64,000 bases of DNA from positions 36,625,366 to 36,689,365 of the forward strand of contig NC_091936.1 of assembly GCF_041260155.1 (NCBI RefSeq), given 5' to 3'. The notes below the pieces were generated by a model. The model was not told the origin of the DNA. It saw only the letters and a program-made list of their open reading frames with translations, and did no database searches. Positions 47,254-56,839 of this stretch are shown piece by piece; within the stretch, counting starts at the first letter, position 1; the number at the start of each line of letters is the position of its first letter. The DNA comes from Ptychodera flava (taxonomy: Eukaryota; Hemichordata; Enteropneusta; Ptychoderidae). The position numbers and the translations under genes were made by a program.

Positions 47254-47256
47254 TGC
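47173..47256. repeat. Two abutting perfect palindromes
   Basis: 47173-47202 is a perfect 30-bp palindrome centred on GGTCCGGACC. 47202-47256 has 27-nt arms around one central base (GTGCCAA-A-TTGGCAC). Together they could form a double hairpin or cruciform. Confidence 0.95.
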
Positions 47257-47625
47257 AGCTTTTCTGATATACAAAGATTACATCGCGTGTTCATGTTAGA
47301 GTAGCTCAATGCTTTATCAATGATTGACCATGAAATGTCAAAGTCTTGTCCCTTATTTCTTAAGTTCCATACATATTTTGATAACTCGGTGTCGTTTTTG
47401 TATCTCTCGTTGCGAAACGACTTCATGTGATTAGCGTAGCGCATCTTGAAGGTGTTATCAGTGAGGCCGATATAAACCCTCTCTCCGTTGTCCTCCGTTG
47501 ATACGTTGGCCTTGTAAACCACGCCTTTGACTTGACAGTTACCCTTCAAGGGGCATGCCGACTTAACCCTGCAATTACAATCAGCTGGTTGGTCCTTACG
47601 CTGTTCTCCGGAGATTACCCTCTTA

Positions 47626-48640
47626 TTGTGCAAGTTCTACCCGTATCGTAAACCGAACGACCAAACAATGTATGTCCATAAGCAGTCTAATCACCCGCCA
47701 ACCATTATTAATCACATACCTGACGCAATAAGCAAACGCATCTCAACAATATCTAGTGATAAGGGCATCTTTGATAAATATAAAGGGCGATACAATACAG
47801 CGCTAAAGGCAAGCGGCTACACCGAACAAATTGAATTCACCAAGACCAACCAATCAGCGAGGAGAAGCAATAACAGGAAGCGTCATATCACGTGGTTCAA
47901 CCCCCCTTTCAGCAAGAACGTGGAAACAAACATCGGCAGGAAATTTCTCCAACTTGTCGATAAATATTTTCCAAAGGGGTCTAAACTTCACAAGATCTTC
48001 AACAGAAACACAATTAAAGTGAGTTATAGCTGTATGAGGAATATGGCAAGTATAATCAAATCGCACAATAAGAGGGCAATCTCCGGAGAACAGCGTAATG
48101 ACGTGGCGTACAAGGCGTGGTGTACAAGGCCAACGTATCAACGGAGGACAATGGAGAGGGGGGTTTATATCGGCCTCACTGATAACACCTTCAAGATGCG
48201 CTACGCTAATCACATGAAGTCGTTCCGCAACGAGAGATACAAAAACGACACCGAGTTATCAAAATATGTATGGAACTTAAGAAATAAGGGACAAGACTTT
48301 GACATTTCATGGTCAATCATTGATAAAGCATTGAGCTACTCTAACATGAACAAGCGATGTAATCTTTGTATATCAGAAAAGCTGCACATTATCAATGCTG
48401 ACAAATCTACACTGTTAAACAAACGCTCTGAGTTGGTTTCAAAATGTCGCCACCAAAACAAATATTATTTATCAGATTTTAACACTACCTACAAATAGAA
48501 TGGTTCGTCCCAATCATATATGTAAGAGTGTCGAGCTAGAAATCCTTTCACTCTATCTGAGGATTGCAAGATGCATGAAACTTAAGTAATAGATTTCATT
48601 ACTTTGTACTTGAAGTAATCTGTTTATTTATAACGCTCTG
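47626..48640 (+). mobile_element. Penelope-like 3' part: RT thumb + GIY-YIG, plus strand
   Basis: The open frame ends at 48498 (about 290 codons). It has a post-RT region (NHPPTIINHIPDAISKRIS.., RHITWFNPPFSKNV.TNIG, NTIKVSYSCM) followed by a GIY-YIG nuclease (VYIGLTDNTFKMRYANHM, TELSKYVWNL, RCNLCISEKLHII, LLNKRSELVSKCRH.NKYYL). Compared with the minus-strand copy at 47254-47633, it lacks about 60-70 bp coding the CNC..CPLKGNC cysteine cluster, so it is probably inactive. It begins abruptly at about 47640 against the minus-strand copy. The 3' end carries the hairpin motif at 48557-48590 and a palindromic TTACTT..AAGTAA segment. Confidence 0.85.
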
Positions 48641-48688
48641 CTTTTTTGCATTGAGCACTGTAATTTCCCTCGAGGACATCTGTATACT

Positions 48689-48690
<2 letters not shown>
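48640..48690 (+). other. Penelope-like pLTR junction segment
   Basis: GAGCACTGTAATTTCCC..GAGGACATCTGTATACTT, also present at 18656-18700 in inverse orientation, both times ending directly in (AT)n. Confidence 0.6.

Positions 48691-48777
<87 letters not shown>
48691..48777. repeat. (AT)n array
   Basis: Long pure TA run separating two Penelope-like fragments in tandem orientation. Confidence 0.95.
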
Positions 48778-48780
<3 letters not shown>

Positions 48781-48808
48781 ACTATGTAACTTACACCGTA
48801 AATATGTT

Positions 48809-50132
48809 ATGGTACCAATCAATAAAGCTGCAAACAATATTTCATTTGTGTGCAAATCATTCTATATAAAGCGTCTCCTTACTGATGTGGGTATCATGAA
48901 CGGAGGGTCAGACACATATACAATATCAACAAAAAATGTTACATCTGTCATCACGAACAACATTTCAGTATGTGACAGATTTGGACTTAAAGTATCAGAG
49001 AAAGAACAAAAACTACCACTAATGTACTGGATGCCAAAGATGCATAAGAACCCGTCCGGAGCTCGCTTTATTGTAGCATCAAGCACTTGCAGCGCTAAAC
49101 CACTCAGTAAGGCGGTTTCTTAAGTGTCTTTAAATTAATTTTGAACAAGTACACAGATTCCATCTAAAAAGTAAATTTTACAGCAACATCAAAACTTTCT
49201 GGGTTGTGAAAAATTCTTTTCCAGTAGTTGAAAAGTTGAACGTCATCAACACTAGGAAAAAGGCCAAATGCATCTCAACATTCGATTTCAGTACACTATA
49301 CACCAAAATTGAACATAAGGATCTACTGAAAGAATTGTATAATGTAGTTGACTTTGTATTTGAGGGTGGAACTAAACGATATATTGATTTCTCTTCTTCT
49401 AAGGCATTTTGGCGCAAAGAGAAACAAAGCCTTTGTTTTTCTCAGGCATCACTAAAGTCTGCTATAGAACATCTTATAGTTGAAAGCTATTTCCAGATAG
49501 GCAACATACTGCTTTTACACAACACAGGCATTCCTATGGGTATTGAACCAGCACCAATTTGGGCAAATTTATATCTACACAGGCATGAGTATAGATCTAT
49601 GTCAAAACTCATTCATACCGATAAAGCTCGTGCTCGGAAATTTCATGGATGCGCACGATTCATCGATGACATATGTCTTCTAAATGATGGTGGAGAGTTT
49701 TGTAGATCATACGAGCAAATATATCCAGCAGATCTCACGTTGAAGTGTGAGCATAATGGACAACATGCTACATTTCTTGAATTGGACATATCTATAGTAG
49801 ATGGAATATTCGTCTATAAAATATTTGACAAGCGCGATGATTTCAAGTTTTCTATAGTGCGAATACAAGATCGCGAAAGTAACATCCCTTCGTACATTGT
49901 TTATGGCACTGTATTGTCAGAATATCTCCGCATTGCTCGTGCAACACTTCTAATAGAAGATTTTCTTCCAAAAGTTGCCGCCTCTACAATAGGATGTTGT
50001 GTCAAGGAGGACAACAGCATAAAATCATCAGACAGTTTCATAAAGCTATGTCAAGACATCCTCAACTTTTTAAAAAAATTCAATGCAACACCGAAAGACA
50101 TCATATATAACACCAGACTCAGAATAACGTAA
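48809..50132 (+). pseudogene. Penelope-like reverse transcriptase, broken
   Basis: The first segment 48809-49123 reads VPINKAANNISFVCKSFYIK.. and LPLMYWMPKMHKNPSGARFI.., as in Penelope-type RT N-terminal regions. After a break at about 49124-49205 the RT core 49206-50132 follows: ISTFDFSTLYTKIEHKDLL, GIPMGIEPAPIWANLYL, ARFIDDICLL (FIDD catalytic motif), LELDISI, YDKRDD-like FDKRDDFKFSI and NIPSYIVYG. It ends at a TAA without a fused GIY-YIG domain. The 5' part is truncated at the (AT)n array. RT of this class is related to telomerase RT. The middle break involves a stop and a frameshift, so it is not functional as read. Confidence 0.85.
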
Positions 50133-50420
50133 GGTGTGGTGGTACCTGATCAGTACTGCTTGGGGAGCCAAGGCAGTTGACTTTATTGTTTTCAAATCCC
50201 CGAAACAGTCGTCTTGGTAAATAACTGATGAACTCTGAGGAGATTTTGATGATGTTATTTCTTTGCTGTATATTAATTGTTATAAACTAATCCTGCTGAT
50301 ATCATATCTTCATCATTCATATGACACAACCATAGAGAACCCATAATGATCTATTGCTTGCACTTGCATGACGTTACTTGAGATCATTGCTGTTTAAACT
50401 TTTTAACTACTTTTGACTAC

Positions 50421-50820
50421 AGACTGTTTCATGCGCTTGGCAATCGTCAGGAGTGAAGTTGGCGGGCTCGTTGCTATTTATAGGGTCAGATGTATATTCA
50501 TACGAGGCGGTTGTCTTGCGCGTTCAAGTGTTAATGAGAAGGAATTTGCTTCTGAGTCTACATTTCTAAAGATATTCTGTATGTTTGTTTAGTAGTGTTT
50601 GCTTGTCTGAGTGGATGATATGAAATTTCTCCTGGTGCAGAGATTACAGCATTTTATCTTGGTTGAGTAGGGCTGGGCTCTTTCAAAGATGGACCATGTG
50701 ACGTATTTTGTGTTGCTGTCCTTGAGGGTCCATATGTATTTTGAGAGTTCTGTGCTGTTCATGTGTTCTGATGTGTTGAAAGTGTATTTGTGATATGTAT
50801 ATCTTGTTTTAAAAGCTGAG
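50421..50820 (-). mobile_element. Second-type Penelope-like GIY-YIG fragment, minus strand
   Basis: Minus-strand translation from about 50815 gives FKTRYTYHKYTFNTSEHMNS then TELSKYIWTLKDSNTKYVTW, SIFERAQPYS, CCNLC, then after a frame change EKFHIIHSDKQTLLNK. This is a more diverged family than the copies at 47-48 kb. Downstream on the minus strand lies CTGACGATTGCC..GCATGAAACAG (50450 to 50421), the same hairpin type as the other Penelope-like 3' ends. It has no long ORF because of frameshifts. Confidence 0.75.
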
Positions 50821-50854
50821 TCCGTGACTCACGTGTTGATGAGAAGAAAATATT

Positions 50855-51340
50855 ATTAAACATCAGTCATTCGGTTTTAATGCATCGGTGACATGTTAGC
50901 TGTAGTATAGGAATTTGAAACTTTCAATTTTAAAACGAGAATACAGTATTTTGAATCAGCTGTGAATGTATTTCACACTTTCATGCACAACAGAAGTCAA
51001 GATCTTTTGTACATAAATTGGTGACAATCACTAATATCAAATAGAGAGCAGCAGTAAATCAAAAATTTCAGTGGGTCAGTAGACTGTTACAAGCCACCAT
51101 GTTAAGTTTTTTATGATCCTGCCGCTTACTGCTAGTCTGTGTCCCTCAGTTGTGGGCAAAGGTTAACATATTTAAGGGACAGTTAGCTGTAATTTTTTGC
51201 CAATTTTTCATGCTTTTTATTCTGTATGCAAATGACAGAAATGCAGAGACTTCAGTTTGTCACCATAGTGTACATACCCTTGTATCTACCCTTGTTGTGA
51301 CCTTAAACATCAGACTTAGCCTCGTTTTATTTCTCGCCAA
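50855..51340 (+). repeat. Dispersed repeat, copy 3 of 3
   Basis: Same landmarks as 19258-19720 (TTTCAATTTTAAAACGAGAAT, TGTGAATGTATTTCACAC, GGGACAGTTAGCTG). Confidence 0.6.
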
Positions 51341-51414
51341 ACAGAATATTGTGTGTTAAAGCATGTTGTGGAGAGACAGCAAGAAACTCCATTCAATACA
51401 TTGCATAGAAATAT

Positions 51415-51478
51415 TCAAAAAACAAAACAAAACAGAACAAAACAAAACAAAACAAAACAAAACAAAACAAAACAAAAA
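51415..51478. repeat. (AAAAC)n array
   Basis: About twelve AACAA/AAAAC units with one G variant. Confidence 0.95.
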
Positions 51479-51479
51479 A

Positions 51480-51960
51480 CCAACAGTTGCGTCTTCTGTC
51501 CCGTTACGAAGCCTACTTGTTTTTATTTCCATAAAATCTTTGGCATTCATGCTTATTTCGATGTTTTCGACACAAAAGTAATTAAATGACTCAAGTTGAG
51601 TCACGGTCGGTGCAGTAGGCCTCTGATGTAAATTACAATTCGGTCGTAATTCAGATTACCCTCTATAAATAAAGAGTAATAATTATTATATTTATAATAA
51701 ATGCGACAAAATGGTCTAGACTTTGTTCGATTATTACTAACATTAGAACCATTGAATGACATAAAAATGTTATTTATTTTTCATTGAATTACCGAGCTAC
51801 CAGGCTTTTGTTTCGGAAAATGTAAAAAGTGAAAGTAACCAAAATATTTTCAGCCTTAATATTTTAAGCATGGACGGGGATAAGATGGGCAGGGGATACA
51901 AACTGTGACTCCATTTGAGGCGTTGCCGGTTAATCAACACGCTCCAGTGCGTCATCAAGG
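51480..51960. other. Intergenic, no gene seen
   Basis: 51690-51790 matches the repeat at 360-480 (GACAAAATGGT.TAGA.TTTG). No gene. Confidence 0.4.
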
Positions 51961-51965
51961 TCTAA

Positions 51966-54955
51966 GGGATTGGACATAAATTACAGGGGGGTGGCCGGTG
52001 TTTTTTTGGGGTGGGTCGCCATTTTTCGCGCGAGCATTTTTGAAGGATCATAAAATTTTGTGCAAGCCTAAGGGGGAGGGTCACCTTTTTTCATGCATCA
52101 AAGCTGAAATTACATGTGCACGTATTGAAGAATATGGAATACTGAAAAAAGAAAAAATACCTCCTGGCACTTTCATTTTCTGCCATTTTCGGCGCACCCT
52201 TTGGGCGCAAGTTTAAGGATATAATAAACAATGTATTGATGATCCAAGCAGCCACATTGATTTAAGTTGTCATGAATTATACTTATCCAACTCCTCTATT
52301 GTCATAACTGTCCCCTGTAATAACTCTTTCAATAACAATTTGGGAGATCACTTATTTGATATCATTCTCCCATTGACAATACATTGGTTATAGGTCAGTG
52401 TCAAGCGTTCATGCCTCTGTATGTACATTTTTTATTCTTTGAGGACATTGACGGAATACAAACTATTCAGAATAGTGCATAGTGTCATCAGTAACAAATG
52501 GAAGCTTCAGGTCGAACAACTTTTGAATAACAATTTAGGATCAGATAACCTATGAGTTATTTGTAGCCTACGATGTATAGTGAATCAACATTTCGGTAAA
52601 ATTCCAAAATCAAATTTCTTGTACAACCATGGACTTGAAACCACTCTAGTCTAATCATGAACATTAATACTAATAATTAGGTGTACATAAATGCACAGAT
52701 TTACCTAGTTTTGTATTGGAAAAAAAAACATTCATAGTTTCATCATAGACTGCCATGTCTGAATCGACATTTCAGTGAAATTCCAAAATCAAATTTCTTG
52801 CACAATTATTGACTTGAAACCACTCTAGTCTAATCATGATAATTAATACCAATAATCAAGTGTACATAAATGCACAGATTTACCTGGTTTTGTATTGGAA
52901 AAAAAATATGCATAGTTTCATCATGGACTGCCATTTGTAGTGAATCGACATTTCAGTGATAAGCAAAAATCAAATTTCTTGTACAACCATTGACTTGAAA
53001 CCACTCTAGTAAGTCTAATTATGTACATAAATACCAATAATCGAGTATAAATAAATGCACAGATTTTCCTATTTTTGTATGGAAAAAAAAATATTCATAG
53101 GGTTTCATCATAGACTGCCATGTATAATGAATCAACATTTGGGTGAAATTCCAAAGCAAATTTCTTGCACACACATGGACTTGTAACCACTCTAGTCTGA
53201 TCAAAAACATAAATATCAATAATCAAGCATACATAAATACACAGATTTGCAAAGTTTCGTATTTAAAAAAATATTCATAGTTTAGTCATAGACTACAATG
53301 TATAATGGATCAACATTTTATGCGAAATTCCAAAAACAAAGTTCATGTACACAGATGCACGTATTACCACCCTATTCTAATTAAGTACAATTATGTCAAT
53401 TATTCAGGGTCAATATATGCATAAAAAGTGCATATTTTTAATTGTGAAAATTTTTTTTAACAGTTTTGTCATAGACTCCCATGTATAGTGGATCAACATT
53501 TTTAACGAAACTCAAAAATCAAATATCTTGTTCACATGTGCACTTGTAAACAACCCATGCTAACCAAGTATATTTATATCAGTTATTAAACATCTATAGA
53601 TGAAAAGATACTGCTAGTTTTATATTGGAAAATACATGTTCATAGTTTTCTTATAGTCGACTACCATGTATAGTGAATCAACAATATAGTTGAAATCTAA
53701 AAATTACATTTTTTGTACACGCATGCACTTTTTACCTGCCACTTCAAGCAAAGTACATTTAAATGAATTATCACACACATATGATTTGATTGTTTTTGGA
53801 CAAAGCGTCATGTCGGCCACATTTTGCCTTTCTTTTTTTTTGGGGGGGGACTTCAAAAGTATAGCAAGTCAGAAGGGGTCTTGAACATATTGCGGGTTTG
53901 TTTGGGGGTATTGAGTAACAGGGAGGGTCACTTATTTTCATGCATGGATAAGGGGGAGGGTCACTAAGTTTTTGACTATTTCAAAAAGATGGGCAATGGA
54001 ATTCCAAATATTCACAGCATTAATAAAGCTGATGATCTCTGACCTGTAGCTATTCTTAACATTGGTGGGTGAAGGTTACCATCATTAGCACAATGATACA
54101 TGTATTTTCTCTCATTAATGGCTCTCTAAATTCTCTGCTAAATAGTAAAGCTCACACAAACATGCACATGATGCACGATAAACAGCAAGCACATTGATAT
54201 TTTGGAGACGTTTTTCAATAATCCTTATCTTGAAAGTTACATATTTTAAATCATCTTAATGTAGATGTAGGACACAATCTGACTCAGCTTTATGCATTCA
54301 AGTGTCTATGCACAGTTCATTACATCTCAGATGCTCAAACTGTAATAATTACTTCAGCACTAAAACTCGAAGTAGGTGAATGACTGTAGCTGTAAACTTC
54401 CAACACATTTGAGCTGTACGGTGTACAAGAGACTACATGCATCCCTTGTCTGTGCAGTGTGTAATAGAGTTTGCAGTGCTTCAGAGCATTGGTAGCTCCA
54501 TGTTCAGAGGCAATGCATGTGTTATCCTAACCCCACTAAGCGATTTTGTGTTGAAGTAATCTTTATAGTTTGAGCTTCTGCTATGTAATGAACTATGTGC
54601 ATAGATACTTGAAACACTGCTGCATACTCTGATGTTTTTATTTTTCCCAAATAATGCTTCTCAATGGTAGAATCGACCAAAATATGTACTCACCAGAGCT
54701 TTCAGTGCAGGCTGTCATGGCGGCTGCCATCTTGAAAATACCGACAATGCAACATGTTTTTTGCTCATGTAGGGCGTTTTCACGCTCAGCCTAATGGTTT
54801 TTTTTTTGCTCATGTAGGGTGTTCACATGCTCGGCTTAGCTCTCTATGGGAGCCCTGTGTGAACTTTTGAAGGGTCCCTACTTTTGATGCAGTGGTGTTT
54901 CGAAAAACACCGGCCCATTCCCCCCTCCTGTAATTTATGTCCAGTCCCTAATATG
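51966..54955. mobile_element. ~3-kb segment with inverted ends, contains satellite
   Basis: The left end (GGATTGGACATAAATTACAGG..GGCCGGTGTTTTT) and the reverse complement of 54895-54955 (GGACTGGACATAAATTACAGG..GGCCGGTGTTTTT) match over about 45 bp. The inside includes G-rich GGGTCACC-type repeats, the 182-bp satellite and about 1 kb of unassigned AT-rich sequence (53960-54700). No transposase ORF. It could be one non-autonomous element or two inverted copies of a short repeat. Confidence 0.5.
52540..53810 (+). repeat. ~182-bp satellite array, copy 2 (inverted relative to copy 1)
   Basis: ATCAACATTT or its variants recur at 52583, 52763, 52943, 53130, 53309, 53492 and 53677, so spacing is 179-187 bp. 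Each unit includes AAATTTCTTGTACA, TTGAAACCACTCTAGTCTAAT, GCACAGATTTACC and CATAGTTT.ATCATAGACTGCCATG. Same family as 3895-5040 on the other strand. Confidence 0.9.
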
Positions 54956-54959
54956 TACC

Positions 54960-55350
54960 ACTCAGCTGGTGTCAAGACTCGCTCACAGCCCGGCCCCTCG
55001 CCTGCTACGCACTGTGACCGGTGTAGCCCTGTTGTCTGTGAGGTGGTGCAGCCTGTAGCCCTGCGTACAGGTCTGTGTGTTCCCGGCGTTATACGACCCC
55101 CGACACAATGGAGTGATGGACGCCGTATAACGCCGGGAACACACAGACCTGTACACAGGGCCAGTGCAGCCTGCTACGCTTGCTGCGGAAGCGCGAGGCT
55201 TCTGCAACGCAGCCAGCTCTTGCTGAACCAGGCCATACAAGTGCGCAGCCAGTGAGGCGCTTTGAGTTACTGTCTTGGCAAAGCAAACGGCCCGAGCTAG
55301 CGACAACTCTGTAACATATTAAAATAAGACTCTGACGTCGCAAGACCACA
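54960..55350. other. GC-rich patch with long hairpin
   Basis: Markedly GC-rich relative to the window. 55059-55095 and 55124-55160 form 37-nt arms with one mismatch around a 28-nt loop. Overlapping ORFs on both strands reflect base composition and the inverted repeat, not genes. Confidence 0.7.
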
Positions 55351-55437
55351 TATATGTCGCTGAGGCATTAGTGTCCACTTCCGTTTATGTGCTCAGAAAA
55401 CACTGCTTTCTGTAGCAAACGTTCAGTTCGATAGGCA

Positions 55438-55485
55438 GCGGCCGCTGTGGTATGCATAAGAAAAAGGGCATACCATTGCGGCCGC
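55438..55485. repeat. Hairpin with GCGGCCGC ends
   Basis: 18-nt arms (GCGGCCGC..GGTATGC) with two mismatches and a 12-nt A-rich loop. Confidence 0.85.
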
Positions 55486-55679
55486 TTGTTATAATCCCCC
55501 CAAACTAGGAAAAGTTCAAACATGCTTGCAAAGGACAGGCACCACTTCATGAGTATAGGCGTCATCCCTGCCAAATAAACAAGCCTAGCCAAACGTTAGC
55601 TTAAATTGACAACCCAATATATGTTTCATACCAATCAGAGACATTTTGTTTCGAGTCCCCCTTTACGGCCCCAAATCCT

Positions 55680-56790
55680 TTCAACTGCCCTTACATACCT
55701 TGCCATACAAATGTTTGATGCCATGATAAAACCTATTCTGCTATACTGTACAGAAGTATGGACTGCAGACATATGCACAAATGCAAAAACCATACTCACA
55801 AACTTAACAAACACAATTGAAAAGTTGCACATTAAATTTTGCAAGCACATACTTAAAGTGAATAACAAAGCATCCAACATAGCATGTTTAATGGAACTGG
55901 GTAGATATCCTCTAATTGTTTCAAGCATAACACAAATGGTCAAATATTGGTTAAAAATAAGTAAGAAAGCAGATACACACTGACTCGTGAGGCTTATGAT
56001 CTGGGTTGTCAACTGGACAATGCACATACAGATAATTGGGTGTCAGGAATTAAACAATCGTTGCTGCTCGTAAATATTGGAGATGCCATGAATGTAAAGA
56101 TAGAAAATGACAAACAGTTTAAAACTAATTTTAATGTAAAAGTTAAACGCTATTTGAAAAATGTGCATTTGAATTGATTCATGATGATACCAGACAAGGG
56201 CACCATAAAATAAACTTCGCACATACAGAGAGTTGAAAAAAGATTTCTCTCTCGAAAGCTACCTTCATATTATAAAAAACCCAGATCACAGATCAGCCCT
56301 GTGCAAGTTACGCATTAGTGCACACATACTACACATAGAAACAGGTAGATATAGAAACCTTGATGTCATAGACAGAGCATGCCCAATTTGCCAAAACAAA
56401 CAAGTAGAAGATGAGATACATTTTCTTTTTCATTGCAAAGGATACACAGACATTAGACATGATTTTTTCAGTAAACTAAACATTTGTAAAAACGCATTCA
56501 GAGGCACACAAGACCTTGTAAGCATCTTTTCAAGGACAGATAAAGCATCACTATGTGAATTGGGAAAATACATACATACATGTTTTAAACTCAGACAAGA
56601 CAAAATGAAAAAGACAAAGTAAACTATTTATGAACCTTTAATATGTTGACCTCATGTATAGATATTTATATTTATATATATATATTATATATACTCTTTC
56701 ATTGTTGTTTTTGCAAAACCTTTATTGTACTTTATGATCAAGATCCCAACTGGGATACGATTTCAATAAAGGCTTACTTTACTTTACTTT
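55680..56790 (+). mobile_element. 5'-truncated LINE ORF2 C-terminus with (CTTTA)n tail
   Basis: The 55680-55983 frame reads MFDAMIKPILLYCTEVW..IEKLHIKFCKHIL..LMELGRYPL, the region after the RT. Several frame changes follow between 55984 and 56232. The 56233-56622 frame reads LCKLRISAHILHIETGRYRN then CPICQNKQVEDEIHFLFHC, a C-terminal zinc-binding block. The 3'UTR ends TCAATAAAGGCTTACTTTACTTTACTTTAC, a pentanucleotide tail instead of poly(A). It is related to the element at 59300-64000 but clearly a different family. Not coding as a whole. Confidence 0.8.
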
Positions 56791-56839
56791 ACTTTACTTT
56801 ACCTTCAAGCCCCCCCCCCCCCCTTCGACTTTACTACCC

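Larger units (their letters stand above)
46276..47640 (-). mobile_element. Penelope-like GIY-YIG 3' part, minus strand, with insertion
   Basis: 46276-46506 is the reverse complement of 48410-48627 (3' end, hairpin motif about 46307-46338). 47254-47640 is the reverse complement of the GIY-YIG region. Between them, 46507-47253 is foreign. The minus-strand protein (about 47633 to 47254) reads HNKRVISGEQRKDQPADCNC then RVKSACPLKGNCQVKGVVYK.., a Cys cluster, then RVYIGLTDNTFKMRYANHMK (GIY-YIG nuclease core, here VYIGL), ELSKYVWNL and RCNLCISEKL. In Penelope-like elements this nuclease nicks the target for priming. The frame is lost at the insertion. Confidence 0.8.

Noticed and set aside
48651..48869. 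IYIYIY-type ORFs over (AT)n arrays (also 18557, 21836, 23129, 59048)
   Set aside because: Dinucleotide repeat translations; no start context or domain.
54884..55349. Overlapping ORFs of 86-123 codons on both strands
   Set aside because: GC-rich inverted repeat gives open frames on both strands; no domain.
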